Assembly (NCBI GenBank): GCA_044225675.1 | Contig: JBGAIH010000022.1 | Span: 1-64,000 of the forward strand | Direction: 5' to 3' | Length of the DNA stretch: 64,000 nt | From: JACMQX01 sp044225675 | Lineage (GTDB): Bacteria > Pseudomonadota > Gammaproteobacteria > Burkholderiales > Burkholderiaceae_C | Shown here: positions 1-8,019 of the stretch, in pieces | Layout: each line of letters starts with the position of its first letter | Numbering within the stretch: the stretch's first letter is position 1 | Notes under the pieces: model-generated | Told to the model about the DNA's origin: nothing | Seen by the model: only the letters and a program-made list of their open reading frames with translations | Databases searched by the model: none | Position numbers and translations under genes: made by a program

Positions 1-10
1 CTTGCTGCCC

Positions 11-39
11 ATTAAAGCCACGGAGCCAGACCGTGTCAA
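11..39 (-). promoter_or_regulatory. Strong sigma70-like promoter reading off the left edge
   Basis: Read on the minus strand, a perfect TTGACA (34-39) is followed after exactly 17 bases by TTTAAT (11-16). This predicts a start site near base 4, so the transcript leaves the window to the left. It lies about 130 bases beyond the stop of the tartrate dehydrogenase on the same strand. The transcribed gene or RNA cannot be seen. Bases 40-170 hold nothing else I could recognise. Confidence 0.5.
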
Positions 40-170
40 TAAGGCATGCGGGTTTACAACAGGCGCGGAGGCGGATTCTAGTCGCTTTTGAGAGGCCTGC
101 CGGTACGGCCGCAGCGAGCGCTGCGCCGCACCGCGCAAATAGTCACGGTAACAAATGGAGCGTGCCGCCG

Positions 171-1256
171 TTACAGTGCGGCAGCGATCGCCTTGCCGAG
201 GTCGGTGGTTCCGGCGTTGCCGCCAATGTCGGGCGTGCGGGGCGCACCGCTTTGGGGATCGAGCACCTTCTCGATGGCGGCGAGCACGGCGTCATGCGCG
301 TCCTTGCGGCCGAGGAACTCGAGCATCATCGCGCCGCACCAGATCTGGCCGATCGGGTTGGCGATGTTCCTGCCCGCGATGTCAGGGGCCGAGCCATGCA
401 CCGGCTCGAACAGCGAGGGCATGGTGCGCGTCGGGTTGAGGTTGGCGCTCGGCGCGATGCCGATGGTGCCGGTGCAGGCCGGACCGAGATCGCTCAGGAT
501 GTCGCCGAACAGGTTGCTGGCCACCACCACGTCAAAGAAGTCGGGCCGCTGCACGAAGTGCGCGGTGAGGATGTCGATGTGGAACTTGTCGACGTTGACG
601 CCCGGATAGGCCTTGGCCATCTCGGCGACGCGCTCGTCCCAGTAGGGCATGGTGATGGCGATGCCGTTCGACTTGGTGGCACTGGTCAGGTGCTTCTTGG
701 GGCGCGACTGCGCAAGCTCGAAGGCGAACTTCAGCACGCGGTCCACGCCGATGCGCGACATGACGGTCTCCTGCATGACGATCTCGCGCTCGGTGCCCGG
801 GTACATGCGGCCGCCGATGCTGGAGTACTCGCCTTCGGTGTTCTCGCGCACGATGTACATGTCGATCTCGCCGGGCTGGCGAGGCGTGCCGTCGCGCCGG
901 ACGACCGGCGCGATGATGCCGGGCATGAGCCGGGCCGGGCGCAGGTTGATGTACTGGTCGAACTCGCGGCGAAACAGCAGCAGCGAGCCCCAGAGCGACA
1001 CATGGTCGGCGATCTTGGCCGGCCAGCCCACCGCGCCGAAGTAGATCGCGTCGTGGCCGCCGATCTGGTCCTTCCAGTCATCGGGCAGCATCTTGCCGTG
1101 CTTCTCGCAGTAGTCCCAGCTCGAGAAGTCGAAGTGGTCGAACTGCAGGTCGATGCCAAAGCGCGTGGCTGCGGCCTCCATCACGCGCAGGCCTTCGGGC
1201 ATGACTTCCTTGCCGATGCCGTCGCCGGCGATGACTGCGATGCGTTTCTTGCTCAT
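171..1256 (-). CDS. ttuC: Tartrate dehydrogenase / D-malate dehydrogenase (TtuC family)
   Basis: A 361-residue cytosolic NAD-dependent beta-decarboxylating dehydrogenase of the isopropylmalate/isocitrate dehydrogenase superfamily. It begins with the Rossmann-like stretch AVIAGDGIGKEVMPEG and carries the substrate-binding arginine region REFDQYINLRP. The NTEGEYS loop and the C-terminal EPVHGSAPDIAGRNIANP motif are family signatures. Length is normal for TtuC/DmlA. The ATG at 1256 was chosen over upstream in-frame codons because AAGGAG precedes it. Family members oxidise tartrate, D-malate or related hydroxyacids, and the exact substrate cannot be read from sequence. The next gene on the same strand, a hydrolase, ends 77 bases upstream. 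Confidence 0.9.
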   Translation of the reverse strand: MSKKRIAVIAGDGIGKEVMPEGLRVMEAAATRFGIDLQFDHFDFSSWDYCEKHGKMLPDDWKDQIGGHDAIYFGAVGWPAKIADHVSLWGSLLLFRREFDQYINLRPARLMPGIIAPVVRRDGTPRQPGEIDMYIVRENTEGEYSSIGGRMYPGTEREIVMQETVMSRIGVDRVLKFAFELAQSRPKKHLTSATKSNGIAITMPYWDERVAEMAKAYPGVNVDKFHIDILTAHFVQRPDFFDVVVASNLFGDILSDLGPACTGTIGIAPSANLNPTRTMPSLFEPVHGSAPDIAGRNIANPIGQIWCGAMMLEFLGRKDAHDAVLAAIEKVLDPQSGAPRTPDIGGNAGTTDLGKAIAAAL

Positions 1257-1333
1257 GGGTGGAACTCCTTGGGAATCAGACGGGGATGGTAGGGTCGGCG
1301 CCGCCCTGCGGGCGGAACGCGACCCGCGTGGGT

Positions 1334-2242
1334 TCACGGGTTGAAAAAATCGAGGGCCTCGGCCAGGAGCAGGTCCGGGGCCTCCTCCGCGATGTAGTGG
1401 CCGCACGGCACGGCGCGGCCCGAGAACTGCAGCGCCCGTTCGCGCCAGAGCGCGGGCACGTCAAAGCATCGGCCGACGACGCCGTGCTCGCCCCAGAGCA
1501 CCCGCAGCGGCTGGGTCAGACGCCGCCCCAGGCGAACGTCGTCGCGGTCCTGCTCAAGGTCGATGGTGGCCGAAGCACGGTAGTCCTCGCAGATGCCACG
1601 CGCCGTGCCGGGCCGGCGCGCGCAGCGTTCGTATTCCGCCAGCGCTTCGGGCGCGAACGCGGCCAGGCCCGCATGGCGCTTGCCCATCACGTTGCGGACA
1701 TAGGCCGCCGGGTCGGCCTCGATCAGCAGTTCGGGCAGCGGCGACGGCTGGATCAGGAAGAACCAGTGCCAGTAGGCGCGTGCAAAGGCATCGTTGGCCC
1801 CTTCGTACATGGCCAGGGTCGGCGCGATGTCCAGCAGCATGAGGCGCGCGACGGCCTGCGGATGGTCTGCTGCCAGGCGGTGCGCCACGCGCGCGCCGCG
1901 GTCATGCGCCAGCACGGCGAAGCGCTCGTGGCCGTGGGCCTGCATCACGGCGATCGCGTCGAGCGCCATCTCGCGCTTGGAATACGCACGATGCGCGTCA
2001 TCCGCCGCGGGTCGCCCGGAGTCGCCGTAGCCGCGCAGGTCCATGAGGACGACGTGAAAATGCTGCGCCAGCGCCGGCGCCACGCGATGCCACATGACCT
2101 GCGACTGCGGGTGGCCGTGCAGCAGAAGCAATGCCGGCCCCTGCCCCGCCGCACGCGTGTGGATCGAGACGCTGTCTCGCTCGACCGTGCGCGTGGCGAA
2201 GCCGTCGAGCAGTCCTTGCGGACCGGTGGGCGGCGGGCTCAT
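1334..2242 (-). CDS. Alpha/beta hydrolase, fluoroacetate dehalogenase-like
   Basis: A 302-residue alpha/beta hydrolase without signal peptide. The oxyanion region is LHGHPQS (41-47) and the nucleophile elbow is HDRGARV with Asp114 as nucleophile, an Asp rather than Ser as in haloacetate dehalogenases and epoxide hydrolases. Downstream HWFF (His159-Trp160) matches the halide-binding His-Trp of fluoroacetate dehalogenases, an EDYRAS segment supplies the expected Tyr, and the C-terminal CGHYIAEEAP holds the likely catalytic His. I infer hydrolytic dehalogenation of a 2-haloacid such as (fluoro)acetate, but an epoxide or ester substrate remains possible. It is divergent from a LysR regulator 80 bases away that probably controls it. 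Confidence 0.8.
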   Translation of the reverse strand: MSPPPTGPQGLLDGFATRTVERDSVSIHTRAAGQGPALLLLHGHPQSQVMWHRVAPALAQHFHVVLMDLRGYGDSGRPAADDAHRAYSKREMALDAIAVMQAHGHERFAVLAHDRGARVAHRLAADHPQAVARLMLLDIAPTLAMYEGANDAFARAYWHWFFLIQPSPLPELLIEADPAAYVRNVMGKRHAGLAAFAPEALAEYERCARRPGTARGICEDYRASATIDLEQDRDDVRLGRRLTQPLRVLWGEHGVVGRCFDVPALWRERALQFSGRAVPCGHYIAEEAPDLLLAEALDFFNP

Positions 2243-2322
2243 GATGCGGTGTCTCCTGGAGCAGGAGCATAGCCGTGGATCGGTGAATAATCGGGCAATC
2301 GATTATTTCCCGAAAGGCAACA

Positions 2323-3303
2323 ATGGATCGCGCCGACCTGGAACTCGTCGTTGCAGTGCGGCAGCACGGCAGCATGGCCGCCGCCGCGCGCGCCCTGCGC
2401 ATCGCGCCTTCGGCCGTGACCAAGCGGCTCATGGCGCTGGAGATCCGGCTCGGCCTGCGGCTGTTCCAGCGCACGACACGCCGGGTCAGCGCCACGGCCG
2501 AAGGCGAGACACTGCACGCGCATGCACTCACGCTGCTGCGAGGCTTTCAGGAAGCCGAGGCCGATCTGCGCGAACGGCTGTCCGAGCCCACCGGGCAGAT
2601 CCGCCTGGCCGCCACCTTCGGCTTTGGCCGGCTCTGGCTCGGGCCGGCCCTTGCGGAGTTTCAGGCGCTCTATCCGCGACTGGAGATCCGGGTGCAGCTG
2701 ACCGAGCAGCTGCCCGATCTGACGGTCGAAGGCTTCGACGGCGCGATCTGGCTCTGGAATGCGCCGGGCCATCGTGCAGGCGAGTGGGTGGCGCGCCGGC
2801 TCGCGCGCAACCAGCGCGTGCTGGTGGCCGCGCCGTCCTACCTCCAGGCGCATGGTGTGCCGGCGACCGTCGAGGACCTCGCCGCACACGCCTGCCTGCG
2901 GGTCAGCGAGAACGGCAACGACCCCGCACAACCCGCCGACACCTGGGTGCTGCACAGGGAGCGCGAGCGCCGCCCCCACCGCGTGGCCGTGCGCGGGCCG
3001 CTGCAGAGCAACTCCGGCGAACTGGTGCGCGACTGGTGCCTGGCGGGACGGGGCATCATGCTGCGCAGCCTGTGGGACATTGCGCCTCAGCTCGCAAGCG
3101 GCGCTCTGGTGCGCGTGCTGCCGGCCTATCAGATGGCCGATGCCGACATCCATTGGCTGGCGCCTTACCGACCGCGCTCGCCGCGTGGCGTCAAGCTGCT
3201 GGTCGACCACCTTGCGCGGCAGTTCAGCCGGGAGCCCTGGAAGGCCGAACTCAGGCCGCAGGCCGCGCGCTCCGCACCACCAGGCTCACGCCAAACGCGG
3301 TGA
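2323..3303 (+). CDS. LysR family transcriptional regulator
   Basis: A 326-residue LysR-type regulator. The N-terminal winged helix-turn-helix spans about residues 1-60 (SMAAAARALRIAPSAVTKRLMALE), followed by a linker helix and a periplasmic-binding-protein-like effector domain. It is somewhat longer than the usual 300 residues because of an Arg/Pro-rich tail. Its start is 80 bases from the divergent dehalogenase-like gene, the classical LysR target arrangement. The 3' end overlaps the convergent EamA transporter gene by 53 bases (3251-3303), so the two mRNAs are mutually antisense there. The effector is unknown. Confidence 0.9.
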   Translation: MDRADLELVVAVRQHGSMAAAARALRIAPSAVTKRLMALEIRLGLRLFQRTTRRVSATAEGETLHAHALTLLRGFQEAEADLRERLSEPTGQIRLAATFGFGRLWLGPALAEFQALYPRLEIRVQLTEQLPDLTVEGFDGAIWLWNAPGHRAGEWVARRLARNQRVLVAAPSYLQAHGVPATVEDLAAHACLRVSENGNDPAQPADTWVLHRERERRPHRVAVRGPLQSNSGELVRDWCLAGRGIMLRSLWDIAPQLASGALVRVLPAYQMADADIHWLAPYRPRSPRGVKLLVDHLARQFSREPWKAELRPQAARSAPPGSRQTR

Positions 3304-4138
3304 GCGCCATGCCGGCGATGCTCGCGGCGGTGACGGGTTCGGCAAACAGGACCCAGGCCATCAGCGCGGTGCATGGAGGCACCAGGTAGAGCAGGCTCGT
3401 CACCGTCGTCGCGGCGCCGCGCTGAATCAGCATATACAGCAGCGAGCTGCCCCCGAGCGTGAGCGCAAGAACCGACCAGGCCATGGCGCCGGCCATCTCG
3501 CCGGTCCACACCATCGGCTCGGTCTCGAGCAAGGCAAGCGGCAGGGTGACGATGAAGGCGGCCGCCATCTGGATCAGGTTGGCGGTCCGGACGTCGCAAG
3601 GCTGGACGAAGCGCTTCTGGTAGAGCGTGCCGGTGGTGATGCACACGAGCGCGAACATCGCCAGCAGGAAGTTCACGAGGTGGACCTCGCCCAGGCCCAG
3701 CTTGTGCCACACCACCAGGGCCAGCCCGGCAAAGCCCAGGGCAAGGCCCAGCCACTGCCGAGCCGTGACCCGGCCACCGCGCGACGACACCCAGACGGCG
3801 GTGAGCACCGGCTGCAGGCCCACTAGCAGCGCGACCAGCCCCGCGCCCATGCCCAGCTTGATCGCCGACCAGACCCCACCCAGATAGCCCGCATTCATCA
3901 GCACACCGGTGACCGCCAGGTGCAGCCACTGCGCGCGGCCCACCGGCAGCGCCACGCGCGCCAGCCAGGCCCACACGATGAAGCAGCCCACCGAGAGGAT
4001 GTAGCGCATGGCCAGGAATTTCATCGGCGGCGAATGCGGCATGCCGTAGCGCGCCACGATGAAGCCGGTGCTCCAGATCAGCACGAAGACGACGGGCATG
4101 GCCCGCAGCCAGGCGTTGCCCTCCCCCTGAGCCGTCAT
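3251..4138 (-). CDS. EamA/DMT family transporter
   Basis: A 295-residue inner-membrane protein of the drug/metabolite transporter superfamily with about ten hydrophobic segments in two EamA repeats. The first begins FVLIWSTGFIVARYGMP and the second ends near ALMAWVLFAEPVTAASIAGMALTAFG. These proteins export small metabolites or amino acids; the substrate is unknown. Its ATG overlaps the TGA of pgsA by an ATGA junction (4135-4138), suggesting translational coupling. Its 3' end overlaps the convergent LysR gene by 53 bases. The downstream ATG was preferred to the longer reading because the upstream part lies inside pgsA. Confidence 0.88.
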   Translation of the reverse strand: MTAQGEGNAWLRAMPVVFVLIWSTGFIVARYGMPHSPPMKFLAMRYILSVGCFIVWAWLARVALPVGRAQWLHLAVTGVLMNAGYLGGVWSAIKLGMGAGLVALLVGLQPVLTAVWVSSRGGRVTARQWLGLALGFAGLALVVWHKLGLGEVHLVNFLLAMFALVCITTGTLYQKRFVQPCDVRTANLIQMAAAFIVTLPLALLETEPMVWTGEMAGAMAWSVLALTLGGSSLLYMLIQRGAATTVTSLLYLVPPCTALMAWVLFAEPVTAASIAGMALTAFGVSLVVRSARPAA

Positions 4139-4701
4139 TTGGTGCGGGCCCGGATCTCGGGAATGGCCTTCTGCAGGTAATAGACCATGGACCAGACGGT
4201 GAGCACGGCCGAGATCCAGATCAGCCAGGTGCCCCACACGCCGGTGTCGATCAGGCCGAACAGGTTGCCGTCATAGAGCAGGAAGGGAATGGCCACCATC
4301 TGCACCGTCGTCTTGACCTTGCCGATCATGTGAACGGCGACGCTGCGCGAAGCGCCGATCTGCGCCATCCACTCGCGCAGGGCCGAAATCGCGATCTCGC
4401 GCCCGATGATGATGAGCGCCGCGAACACGTCGGCCCGGTCCAGGTGGACCAGCACGAGCAGTGACGCGCAGACCAGGAACTTGTCGGCCACCGGATCGAG
4501 GAAGGCGCCAAAGGACGAGGTCTGGTTGAGCTTGCGGGCGAGGTAGCCGTCGAGCCAGTCCGTGAGCGCGAACACCACGAACATGACCGTCGCCGAAAGA
4601 TTGCGCGTCGACTCGTGCAGGGGCAGGTAGAACACGCCGACGATCAGTGGAATCGCGATGATGCGCGTCCAGGTGAACAGCGTGGGAATGTTGAAAAACA
4701 T
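4135..4701 (-). CDS. pgsA: CDP-diacylglycerol--glycerol-3-phosphate 3-phosphatidyltransferase
   Basis: A 188-residue membrane enzyme that makes phosphatidylglycerophosphate from CDP-diacylglycerol and glycerol-3-phosphate, the committed step of phosphatidylglycerol and cardiolipin synthesis. It shows the complete CDP-alcohol phosphotransferase signature, DG-x2-AR-x8-G-x3-D-x3-D, in the stretch from DWLDGYLAR to AFLDPVADK. Several transmembrane helices and normal family length are evident. The start MFFNIPTLFTWTRI is typical of PgsA. It follows uvrC on the same strand with a 38-base gap, the conserved uvrC-pgsA order of many proteobacteria, and overlaps the EamA gene downstream. Confidence 0.96.
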   Translation of the reverse strand: MFFNIPTLFTWTRIIAIPLIVGVFYLPLHESTRNLSATVMFVVFALTDWLDGYLARKLNQTSSFGAFLDPVADKFLVCASLLVLVHLDRADVFAALIIIGREIAISALREWMAQIGASRSVAVHMIGKVKTTVQMVAIPFLLYDGNLFGLIDTGVWGTWLIWISAVLTVWSMVYYLQKAIPEIRARTK

Positions 4702-4739
4702 GCCTGATTCTGGCACGAGGCCGAGCGCTGCGCCGGGAC

Positions 4740-6794
4740 TCAGTGCAATGCGCGGTAAATTTCCTCGGCCAGATCGCGCGCGATGCCCTCGACGGTCGCG
4801 ATGTCCTCCACGCTGGCCGCCGCCACGCCGCGGATGCCGCCGAAGCGCTGCAGCAGCCGCGCGCGCCGCTTGGGGCCGATGCCCGGAATGTCCTCGAGCT
4901 TGCTGCCGCCGGTGCGCACCTTGGCGCGCTGGGCCCGCATGCCCGTGATGGCAAAGCGGTGCGCCTCGTCGCGGATCTGCGCCACCAGCATGAGGGCGGC
5001 GGAGTCGCGGCCGAGCCAGATCTTCTCGCGCCCGTCGGCAAACACCAGTTCCTCCAGCCCGACCTTGCGGCCCTCGCCCTTTTCCACGCCGACGATCACC
5101 GACAGATCCAGGCCCAGTTCGGCGAACACGTCGCGCGCCATGCTGACCTGGCCCTTGCCGCCGTCCACGAGAACGAGGTCGGGCAGGCGCAGCGTTCCGT
5201 CGCGGCCAGCAGCGGCCTTGCCCTCTGCCGGCACCTTGGCATCGTCCGGCGCCCTGCCCTCGTCCGGCGCCCTGCCCTCGTCCGGCGGATTGGCGTCGGA
5301 CGGGTCGCGCCCGGCCTCGGCGAGCTTGCTGTAGCGGCGCGTGAGCACCTGCCGCATGGCCGCATAGTCGTCGCCCGGCGTGATGCCGGTGATGTTGTAG
5401 CGCCGGTACTCGCTGTTCTGCATCTTGTGATGGTGGAACACCACGCAGGATGCCTGGGTCGACTCGCCTGCCGTGTGCGAGATGTCGAAGCACTCGATGC
5501 GGAAGTTGTCGAGGTTGTCGGGCGCCAGATCGAGTGCGTCGGCCAGGGCCCGCGTGCGGGCCTGCTGGGAGCCCTCCTCGGCCAGCAGCCGCGCAAGCTG
5601 GATCTCGGCGTTCTTGACCGCCATCTCCAGCCAGATCCGCCGCTGCTCGCGCGGGTTGTGGACGGCCGCCACCTTGACGCCGGCCTCGGACGACAGCGCA
5701 TCCATGAGTGCGCGGCTCACCGGCTCGCTGGTGATCAGCGCCGGCGGCACCGGCACGCCGATGTAGTGCTGCGCGATGAAGGCCTCCAGCACCTGCGATT
5801 CGACCGACTGCCGCGCGGGCCGGGCCTTGGCCGGGTCGGCAGCGGCGTCGGCCGCCGGGTCGTCGCCGTCGTCCAGATCGTGCAGGGCCGCAGCATCGTC
5901 CACATGCACCGGGAAGTAGGCACGGTCTCCCAGGTGCCGGCCGCCGCGCACCATGGCCAGGTTGACGCAGGCCTTGCCGCCCTGCACCTTGACCGCCAGG
6001 ATGTCCACGTCCTTGTCCGAGACCGTGTCCATCGACTGCTGGTGCAGCACGCGCGACAGCGCCGACATCTGGTTGCGCAGCTCGGCGGCCTGCTCGAACT
6101 CCAGCTTCTCGGCATGGGCCATCATGCGCTGCTCCAGCGCATCGAGCACGGCCTGCGTCTCGCCCTGCAGGAACTCGCCCGCATGGACCACGTCGCGGGC
6201 GTAGTCCTGCGGCGTGACCAGGTTGACGCAGGGGCCGCTGCAGCGCTTGATCTGGTAGAGCAGGCAGGGCCGCGTGCGGTTGCTGAACACGGTGTCCTCG
6301 CAGGTGCGCAGGCGAAACACCTTCTGCAGCAGCAGGATCGACTCCTTGACCGCCCAGGCGCTCGGATACGGCCCGTAGTACTGATGGCGGCGATCGACCG
6401 CGCCCCGGTAGTAGGCCACGCGCGGAAAGGCGCCGGCGCCGCCGGCAGCGCCGTTGTCGGGCGCGGTGATCTTGAGGTACGGGTAGCTCTTGTCGTCGCG
6501 GAACAGGATGTTGTACTTCGGATCCAGCCGCTTGATGAGGTTGTTCTCCAGCAGGAGGGCCTCGGCCTCGCTGCGCACGACGGTGGTCTCCATGCGCGCG
6601 ATCTTGCTGATCATGTGGCCGATGCGCGTGCCGCCATGGTTCTTCTGGAAATAGCTCGCGACGCGCTTCTTGAGATTGCGCGCCTTGCCGACATACAGCA
6701 CCTGGCCCTGTGCGTCAAAGTACCGGTACACGCCCGGCAAGGCGGGCAAGGCGGCAACTTCACTGAGCAATTGTTCGGAATGCACTTCAGACAT
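4740..6794 (-). CDS. uvrC: Excinuclease ABC subunit C
   Basis: A 684-residue UvrC that makes both incisions in nucleotide excision repair with UvrB on UvrA-loaded damage. The N-terminal GIY-YIG domain starts at LPGVYRYFDAQGQVLYVGKA. It is followed by the UVR/UvrB-binding motif (EKLEFEQAAELRNQMSALS), the RNase H-like domain (FDISHTAGESTQAS, and LVDGGKGQ) and C-terminal helix-hairpin-helix motifs (LEDIPGIGPKRRARLL). It is longer than E. coli UvrC (about 610) because of two low-complexity acidic/Ala inserts. One is a DEGRAP hexapeptide repeat between the RNase H motifs, the other a D/A-rich stretch after the UVR motif. It is divergent from earP, 60 bases away. Confidence 0.97.
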   Translation of the reverse strand: MSEVHSEQLLSEVAALPALPGVYRYFDAQGQVLYVGKARNLKKRVASYFQKNHGGTRIGHMISKIARMETTVVRSEAEALLLENNLIKRLDPKYNILFRDDKSYPYLKITAPDNGAAGGAGAFPRVAYYRGAVDRRHQYYGPYPSAWAVKESILLLQKVFRLRTCEDTVFSNRTRPCLLYQIKRCSGPCVNLVTPQDYARDVVHAGEFLQGETQAVLDALEQRMMAHAEKLEFEQAAELRNQMSALSRVLHQQSMDTVSDKDVDILAVKVQGGKACVNLAMVRGGRHLGDRAYFPVHVDDAAALHDLDDGDDPAADAAADPAKARPARQSVESQVLEAFIAQHYIGVPVPPALITSEPVSRALMDALSSEAGVKVAAVHNPREQRRIWLEMAVKNAEIQLARLLAEEGSQQARTRALADALDLAPDNLDNFRIECFDISHTAGESTQASCVVFHHHKMQNSEYRRYNITGITPGDDYAAMRQVLTRRYSKLAEAGRDPSDANPPDEGRAPDEGRAPDDAKVPAEGKAAAGRDGTLRLPDLVLVDGGKGQVSMARDVFAELGLDLSVIVGVEKGEGRKVGLEELVFADGREKIWLGRDSAALMLVAQIRDEAHRFAITGMRAQRAKVRTGGSKLEDIPGIGPKRRARLLQRFGGIRGVAAASVEDIATVEGIARDLAEEIYRALH
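5243..5287 (-). repeat. 18-bp in-frame tandem repeat inside uvrC
   Basis: Two perfect 18-bp copies (5243-5260 and 5261-5278; unit CGTCCGGCGCCCTGCCCT on the plus strand) plus half a third copy. They encode a repeated DEGRAP-like hexapeptide in the insert of UvrC, and a diverged version continues on the C-terminal side. The unit length is a multiple of three, so gain or loss would keep the frame. Confidence 0.85.
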
Positions 6795-6854
6795 GGAAAC
6801 CCGGCGGGTCGAAAACCGTATTGTGGACAATCCCCGCAGGACGGGTGAAGCAGC

Positions 6855-7904
6855 ATGCTCTGGGACATTTTCTGCAAGGTCATCGACAACTACGGCGACA
6901 TCGGCGTGTGCTGGCGCCTGGCCGCCGACCTCGCGGGCCGGGGCGAGGCGGTGCGCCTGCACGTGGACGACGCCAGCGCGCTCGCCTGGATGGCGCCGCA
7001 GGGCTGCAAGGGCGTGGAGGTACGCACCTGGCGCGGCGCCGAAGGCGTGCCGGAGCCGGGCGAGGTCGTCATCGAGGCCTTCGGCTGCGAACTGGACCCT
7101 GCCTGGCAGGCCGCCCTGGCTGCGCGCGCGCGCAGCGCAGCCGGCCCTGCCGCATGGATCAACCTCGAATACCTGAGCGCCGAGGCCTTTGCCGAACGCA
7201 CGCACGGCCTGCCCTCACCTGTGCTGGGCGGCCCGGCCGCCGGACTGACCAAGCATTTCTTCTACCCCGGATTCACGCCGCGCACCGGCGGCCTGATCCG
7301 CGAGCCGGACCTCGCACAGCGGCAGGCGGCGTTCGACCGTGACGCATGGCTTTCAGGCCAGGGCATCGCGCCCGGGCCGGGCCTGCGGGTGGCGCTGTTC
7401 TGCTATGAGCCTCCGGCCATGGGCCCCCTGCTGGACCAACTGGCCTCACGCGCCAGGGGCGCGCACCTGCTCGTCACGCCCGGCCGCGCGACCGCCTGCG
7501 TGCGCGCCGCCCTCGCCGCCGGCCATGGCGCGGGCCTGCCCGTCACCTGGCTGCCGCCGCTCACGCAGCAGGGCTTCGACGAACTGCTCTGGGCCTGCGA
7601 CTTCAACCTCGTGCGGGGCGAAGACTCGCTGGTCCGGGCGCTGTGGGCCGGTCGCCCCTTCGTCTGGCAGATCTATCCGCAGGACGATGGGGCACACCAG
7701 GCCAAGCTCGCGGCATGGCTCGACACCCTGGACGCGCCCGCGTCGTGGCGGCAGTTCCATGCCGCCTGGAACGGCATCGATGACAGCGCCCTGCCGGAAA
7801 TCGACCTGCCCGGCTGGCAAGACGCAGTGCAGGCGGCACGCCAGCGCCTCTGGGATCACGAGCTGACCGGCGAACTGCTTCGCTTCTGCCAAAAAAAGCG
7901 TTAA
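6855..7904 (+). CDS. earP: EF-P arginine rhamnosyltransferase EarP
   Basis: A 349-residue GT-B fold glycosyltransferase that adds rhamnose from dTDP-L-rhamnose to Arg32 of elongation factor P. The diagnostic N-terminal DNYGDIGVCWRLA is present; Asp11 and Asp15 correspond to the catalytic aspartates. The nucleotide-sugar loop RGEDSLVRALWAGRPFVWQIYPQ, with its RGE motif, lies near the C-terminus. Length is normal for the family. Its partner efp follows directly on the same strand 115 bases downstream, the invariant genomic pairing of this system. No clear sigma70 promoter was identified in the short gap to uvrC. Confidence 0.96.
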   Translation: MLWDIFCKVIDNYGDIGVCWRLAADLAGRGEAVRLHVDDASALAWMAPQGCKGVEVRTWRGAEGVPEPGEVVIEAFGCELDPAWQAALAARARSAAGPAAWINLEYLSAEAFAERTHGLPSPVLGGPAAGLTKHFFYPGFTPRTGGLIREPDLAQRQAAFDRDAWLSGQGIAPGPGLRVALFCYEPPAMGPLLDQLASRARGAHLLVTPGRATACVRAALAAGHGAGLPVTWLPPLTQQGFDELLWACDFNLVRGEDSLVRALWAGRPFVWQIYPQDDGAHQAKLAAWLDTLDAPASWRQFHAAWNGIDDSALPEIDLPGWQDAVQAARQRLWDHELTGELLRFCQKKR

Positions 7905-7960
7905 AATTCAAGGCTTTGCTGATGGCGCCGTCATGGCGTGGTCGGCTCCTCGCCGCAAGA

Positions 7961-7996
7961 GCTTCAGGCCCGCAAGGTGCCTGCCGGGCCTGAAGC
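7961..7996 (+). promoter_or_regulatory. Perfect 12-bp stem-loop in the efp leader
   Basis: GCTTCAGGCCCG (7961-7972) and its exact reverse complement (7985-7996) flank a 12-base loop. The structure ends 23 bases before the efp ATG. It is followed by an A-run, not a U-run, so it is not an ordinary intrinsic terminator. No Shine-Dalgarno lies between the hairpin and the ATG; the sequence there contains CCTCCT instead. A possible -10 (TAAAAT, about 7904-7909) sits at the end of earP, which would put the hairpin in the 5' UTR. A role in translation or mRNA stability is inference. Confidence 0.6.
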
Positions 7997-8019
7997 GGCA
8001 AAAAATCCCTCCTAACACC

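Noticed and set aside
1..170. A tRNA or partial gene at the left edge
   Set aside because: No cloverleaf or reading frame with family similarity was found; only the outward promoter could be supported.
33..1292. Long plus-strand reading frame opposite the tartrate dehydrogenase gene
   Set aside because: It is the antisense shadow of a G+C-rich gene; the translation is His/Arg/Ala-biased with no family motif, whereas the minus strand has complete dehydrogenase motifs.
6822..6830. DnaA-box-like sequence (TTGTCCACA on the minus strand) between uvrC and earP
   Set aside because: A single box with one mismatch, with no cluster, no A+T-rich unwinding region and no dnaA/dnaN neighbours; expected by chance.
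4743..6848. 701-codon open frame opposite uvrC
   Set aside because: Antisense shadow of uvrC with biased composition and no recognisable domain.
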